6,820 bases of DNA. Origin: Spirochaetaceae bacterium. Its GTDB lineage: Bacteria; Spirochaetota; Spirochaetia; Treponematales; Rectinemataceae. Each line of letters starts with the position of its first letter. Within the stretch, counting starts at the first letter, position 1. The stretch covers positions 1 through 6,820 of the forward strand of contig JAEUJG010000546.1 of the NCBI GenBank assembly GCA_016794765.1. The letters run 5' to 3'. The notes under the pieces are model-generated. The model saw only the letters and a list, made by a program, of their open reading frames with translations. It searched no databases and had not been told where the DNA came from. The position numbers and the translations under genes are program-made. This document shows positions 4,749 through 6,820 of the stretch, piece by piece.

Positions 4749-6820
4749 ATGAAGATTCTCGCCAAGTTGCTCATGGGCTTCGTCGCCGTCGCCATGCTCT
4801 GCGGGGTTGTCGGCGTCGTCGGCATCAGCCAGTTGGGGGCGATGAGCCGGGAAATCACCGAGCTTTCCGACTCGACCATCCCGACCATCGAACTCCTCCA
4901 CCTGATCAACAAGGAGATGCTCTCCATCAAGGTGGCGGTGCGTACCCTGGTCAACCCGCTCGGCGTGGACGACGAGGTGTTCATCAAGCGCCAGAAGGAC
5001 AACATCGCGAGCTCTCGGGAACGCTACGCCAAGCTCATCGCCGACTTCGACCTCCTACCCAAGACCGCGGAGGAGCAGAAGCTCTGGGACGCCGTCAAGG
5101 CGGCCATCCCGCCGGTCAAGGCCTACAACGACACCCTCGCCAAGCTCGCCGACGAGGCCGTTGCGAGCCGTGATCCGCTCGAGCGGCAGGCGATCTACGC
5201 GAAGCTCTATGAAATGGTCGCGGGTGAGCAGCGCCTGGTGCTGGACAATTTCCTGGCGCAGGTGGACGGCGTAATCGCCTACGACTCCAAACACTACGGC
5301 AAGGATGTCCCCGCCGCCGCCAAGGCCGCGGCCGAGGTCGGCCGGTACGTCCTCGTCGGCGTCACGGTCGTGTCCTTCGCCGTCGCGATCATGCTCGGCA
5401 TGCTGCTCGGCCTGTCCATCTCCCGATCCCTCAAGCGCGCCGCCGCCGTGCTCGACAAGATCGCCTTGGGCGACCTTTCCGAAAGGATGGAGTCGAAGTC
5501 CAAGGACGAATTCCTGCAGGTGTCCCGCTCCCTCAACACGGTCGCGGACAACCTGCGATCGCTCATCGAAACCTCCGAGTCGCTCACCGATTCGTTGGTC
5601 GAAGGAAAGCTCGGCTTCAGGGCCGACGCACAAGGCTTCAAGGGCGCCTACGCGGAGCTCATGGTCGGTTTCAACACCGTCGTGGACACCCTGGTGGGCT
5701 TCATCGATTCCATGCCCAATCCCGCCATGGTGATCGACGAAAACTACGAGATCCTCTTCATGAACAAGGCCGGCGCCGCGATGGGAAACCTGACGGTCGA
5801 CCAGCTCGTGAAGGCCCGGCGCAAGTGCTATGACTTCTTCAAGACCGGAGACTGCAAGTCCCAGCGTTGCGCCTGCACGCAGGCCATGCAGATAGGCGGG
5901 CCGGCGAATTCCGAGACCGCCGCGACCCCGATGGACAAGACCTTCGACATCGCCTACACGGGCGTGCCGGTCAGGGACCGGGCCGGAAAGATAGTCGGCG
6001 CCTTCGAGGTAATTTCCGACCAGACCGCCATCAAGGCGGCCGAGAGAAAGATGAAGAAAATCGCCGCTTTCCAGGACGTCGAGATCAACCGTCTCAACCA
6101 AAACCTCCAGAAGATAGCCTTGGGCGATCTTTCCGTGGATTTGGAGCTCGGCGAATCGGACGCGGAAACCCACGACACCAAGCTGCGCTTTGAAACCATC
6201 GCCGCCGCGATGAAGCGCTCCATCGACGCGATAGGCGCCCTCGTGTCGGACGCGAACCTCCTCGCGGAGGCGGCCGTGGAGGGCAAGCTCGCGACGCGCG
6301 CCGAGGCCGGCAAGCACCAGGGAGACTTCCGCCGAATCGTGGAAGGCGTCAACCGCACGCTGGACCTCGTCATCGGGCCGATCAACGAGACGACCGAGAT
6401 CATGAAGCGCCTCGCGGAGGGCGACCTCACGACGGCGATGACCGGCGCCTACAAGGGCGACTTCGACATCCTCAAGACCGCCCTCAACGAGTCCCTCGAA
6501 TCGATCAACGACATCCTTTCCCAGGTCAACATCGCCGTGGACCAGGTCGCCGAGGGCTCCATCCAGGTCTCGCAGGCGAGCCAGGCCCTTTCGCAGGGAG
6601 CGACCGAGCAGGCTTCCTCCCTCGAGGAGATCACCTCCTCCGTCACCGAGATCTCGGGCCAGACCAAGCAGAACACCGAGAGCGCGGTGCAGGTGAACGG
6701 CCTCGCCAAGACCGCCCGCGCCAACGCGGACCAAGGCAACAAGCAGATGCAGAACCTGGTCTCAGCGATGGCCGACATCAATTCGAGCGCCGAGGAGATC
6801 AAGAAGATCGTAAAGGCTAT
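4749..6820 (+). CDS. Methyl-accepting chemotaxis protein with PAS and multiple HAMP modules (3' end outside window)
   Basis: The first 690 residues of a transmembrane chemoreceptor are present, with no stop before the window ends. Residues about 8-26 form transmembrane helix 1. Residues 27-198 form a helical periplasmic sensor of about 170 residues, like four-helix-bundle (4HB_MCP) domains. Residues 199-222 form transmembrane helix 2. A HAMP follows (about 223-274), then a HAMP-like unit (277-320). A PAS domain (about 319-428, starting MPNPAMVIDENYEILFMN) carries a cysteine cluster at C360, C369, C374 and C376. Then come three more HAMP-type units (about 450-500, 503-543 and 545-592). The start of the MCP signalling helix is visible with a methylation-type segment, GATEQASSLEEITSSVTEI (617-635). 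The kinase-contact tip and second helix bundle lie outside the window. The receptor should control the adjacent CheA. No ligand can be named. The start is fixed by AAGGAGG and the membrane helix. Confidence 0.93.
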   Translation, partial: MKILAKLLMGFVAVAMLCGVVGVVGISQLGAMSREITELSDSTIPTIELLHLINKEMLSIKVAVRTLVNPLGVDDEVFIKRQKDNIASSRERYAKLIADFDLLPKTAEEQKLWDAVKAAIPPVKAYNDTLAKLADEAVASRDPLERQAIYAKLYEMVAGEQRLVLDNFLAQVDGVIAYDSKHYGKDVPAAAKAAAEVGRYVLVGVTVVSFAVAIMLGMLLGLSISRSLKRAAAVLDKIALGDLSERMESKSKDEFLQVSRSLNTVADNLRSLIETSESLTDSLVEGKLGFRADAQGFKGAYAELMVGFNTVVDTLVGFIDSMPNPAMVIDENYEILFMNKAGAAMGNLTVDQLVKARRKCYDFFKTGDCKSQRCACTQAMQIGGPANSETAATPMDKTFDIAYTGVPVRDRAGKIVGAFEVISDQTAIKAAERKMKKIAAFQDVEINRLNQNLQKIALGDLSVDLELGESDAETHDTKLRFETIAAAMKRSIDAIGALVSDANLLAEAAVEGKLATRAEAGKHQGDFRRIVEGVNRTLDLVIGPINETTEIMKRLAEGDLTTAMTGAYKGDFDILKTALNESLESINDILSQVNIAVDQVAEGSIQVSQASQALSQGATEQASSLEEITSSVTEISGQTKQNTESAVQVNGLAKTARANADQGNKQMQNLVSAMADINSSAEEIKKIVKA
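5457..5481 (+). repeat. Direct repeat copy 1 in receptor gene (HAMP module)
   Basis: This 25-base stretch matches 6111-6135 at 23 positions by direct comparison. The two differences (C to A and C to T) leave the shared peptide KIALGDLS unchanged (residues 237-244 and 455-462). The copies are 654 bases, or exactly 218 codons, apart and both sit in the second half of a HAMP unit. This suggests the HAMP stack grew by duplication or gene conversion. Confidence 0.75.
6111..6135 (+). repeat. Direct repeat copy 2 in receptor gene (HAMP module)
   Basis: This is the partner of the stretch at 5457-5481, with 23 of 25 bases identical, encoding KIALGDLS at residues 455-462 after the PAS domain. The reading frame is the same in both copies. 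Confidence 0.75.

Noticed and set aside
5055..6734. Long open frame of 559 codons on the minus strand opposite the receptor gene
   Set aside because: It is a shadow of the receptor coding frame in GC-rich DNA. The plus strand encodes clear HAMP, PAS and MCP motifs, while this product shows only repetitive Gly, Arg, Val, Asp and Leu with no recognisable domain.

Overview
The window is GC-rich (about two thirds G+C by eye) and densely coded. It holds the 3' end of one gene, three complete genes and the 5' part of a fifth. All products look bacterial and chromosomal. I see no transposase, integrase, phage gene, tRNA, rRNA or CRISPR array. The best lineage guess is a GC-rich spirochaete or a deltaproteobacterium-like anaerobe. 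The reasons are a CheA with extra phosphotransfer domains and a T2SSE/MshEN-like repeat, a poly-HAMP receptor with a cysteine-rich PAS domain, and a lepB-hemW pair of a kind I recall from spirochaetes. This assignment is an inference of moderate to low confidence.

Region 1 (about 1-1614, + strand) is housekeeping. It contains the C-terminal part of a type I signal peptidase, then a HemW-type radical SAM protein whose reading frame has no ATG, GTG or TTG start upstream of its iron-sulfur motif. The most economical start is a CTG overlapping the lepB stop codon in a CTGA arrangement.

Region 2 (1607-4621) is a signalling pair. A single-domain CheY-like receiver on the minus strand converges on hemW with an 8-base overlap. 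It diverges from an 814-residue CheA-type histidine kinase on the plus strand. The 168-base divergent spacer holds a plausible minus-strand promoter, a perfect inverted repeat at its predicted start point, and a terminator-like hairpin with a T run pointing the other way.

Region 3 (4622-6820) starts with a 127-base spacer holding two inverted repeats and a G run. A transmembrane methyl-accepting chemotaxis protein follows and runs off the window. It has a periplasmic helical sensor, several HAMP-type modules, and a cytoplasmic PAS domain carrying a four-cysteine cluster.

The likely logic is that the receptor senses through its periplasmic and PAS domains and controls CheA activity through its HAMP stack. 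CheA autophosphorylates on one or both of its HPt histidines and passes phosphate to receivers, of which the divergent CheY-like protein is the obvious local candidate. No cheW, cheR, cheB or flagellar gene is visible, so whether the output is motility or another process cannot be told from here. I found no wholly new system. The more interesting points are the hemW start, the CheA architecture, and the Cys-rich PAS within a duplicated-HAMP receptor.
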